64,000 bases of DNA from Apostichopus japonicus. Its lineage: Eukaryota > Echinodermata > Holothuroidea > Aspidochirotida > Stichopodidae. Shown here piece by piece: positions 63,346 to 64,000 of the stretch. The notes under the pieces are model-generated. The model saw nothing but the letters and a program-made list of their open reading frames with translations. It did not search any database and was not told where the DNA came from. A program made the translations under genes and the position numbers. The stretch is from NCBI RefSeq assembly GCF_037975245.1, contig NC_092569.1:30508668-30572667 (forward strand), given 5' to 3'. Numbering within the stretch: the stretch's first letter is position 1; each line of letters opens with the position of its first letter.

Positions 63346-64000
63346 ATATCTAGAACAGGGACGTCGCTAGAGGGGAGTGTGAGGGTGTCTCACCCCTCCC
63401 CCCCCCCTCCAATCTTGGTAAAACTGACGATAGTTGGAAAATTTGAGTGCGACATTCTGAATTTCCGACTGTCTCACTCTAATTTTTCCGACTGTCGCAC
63501 TCTAATTTTCACATATTCTTGTAATTTGTGAGTGACCTAAAAATTTTCGGTCACGATTGACCTTTAATCATTCATATTTACCAAGTTTTCCACACATTGA
63601 GAAATTGTATCTCGCGATCCTTATACTCCACCATACAAAACTTCGTATGATTTTAAATACTCTAAAAAAATGCCCAATAGAACTACTGTACAACGTTCGC
63701 CAGCTTCAATTCTGTTAATTTATGTATTAACTTTGCTATTGGGTGGGTTGACCTGGTTCGCTAGCTTCAAGTAAGTTCAGGATATACATTGCCTCTATGA
63801 TATACAATTAAAACACTCAATGCTAATCAACGGAAGCTTAAAGGTGCCATCAACATAAGAAAAAATGTGCCCCATAAGTTGACATTTTTCAGTAAATTGT
63901 TTAGATAACAAGATAAAATCTTATAAATAAATCAGAAAAATGTTGGATTGCTCAGTTGCTTTAACTGAGCAATTGAACAATTTTCTGCAAAATGTTAAAT
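63346..64000. other. Possible mobile element entering the window's right end
   Basis: Homology to the gene A flank ends near 63,345, where CAGGGACGTCGCTAGAGGGG and a C-rich run begin, a style of terminus common in marine invertebrate repeats. TCCGACTGTC-TCTAATTTT occurs twice near 63,468-63,510, and a perfect 11-bp hairpin (ATTGCTCAGTT and complement) lies at 63,947-63,973. The right limit is outside the window. Confidence 0.4.

Overview
The window is AT-rich, intron-rich metazoan DNA full of small transposable elements and simple repeats. It carries no prokaryotic or organellar signature. Its recognisable genes are secreted proteins built from fibrinogen-related (FReD), trypsin-inhibitor-like (TIL) and TILa/EGF-like modules. 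I read it as a marine invertebrate, most likely an echinoderm and perhaps a sea cucumber. That guess comes from overall character, not from a database match.

The core is a head-to-tail array of three paralogous multi-exon genes, all on the minus strand, here called A (about 5.0-17.95 kb), B (about 23.1-36.7 kb) and C (47.9-62.4 kb). Most of their exons are too short to stand out as open frames. I rebuilt them from splice sites, conserved exon lengths and phase arithmetic: A has 8 exons and 602 codons, B has 9 exons and 672 codons, C has 10 exons and 620 codons, each closing in frame. The shared plan is a signal-peptide exon, an intron of about 7-8 kb, a 31-nt linker exon, two exons encoding only the N-terminal half of a FReD, a TIL exon, zero to two 210-bp TILa/EGF exons, one 300-bp exon fusing TILa/EGF to the start of a second FReD, and two exons finishing that FReD. 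In A and B the last exon carries an 84- or 87-residue Cys/Tyr-rich insert inside the disulfide loop next to the ligand-binding face of the second FReD. The architecture suggests a secreted lectin or FREP-like recognition protein, possibly immune; this is inference.

The array is a mosaic. A and C share the 5' half (signal peptide, first FReD, TIL, introns), while B is divergent there. C is B-like from about position 51,183 downward in coordinate, where a stub of an A-type exon is left in an intron. C has also lost its last ~130 codons and its poly(A) region by a ~1 kb deletion, plus a Cys in FReD 1 and a Trp in FReD 2, so it may be decaying.

Regions around and inside the genes hold datable insertions. 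These are a TTAA-flanked 1.24-kb element in C (54.1-55.4 kb, empty site in A), a TTAA-flanked 630-bp element (19.2-19.9 kb), a tRNA-derived SINE with target duplication in B (30.4-30.6 kb), a TA-flanked 5.1-kb element with the relic of a SAMD3-like gene (42.3-47.3 kb), a terminal-inverted-repeat composite downstream of A (2.2-4.4 kb), a ~280-bp (AT)n tract (33.4 kb) and several tandem repeats. I found no rRNA gene, functional tRNA gene or CRISPR array.
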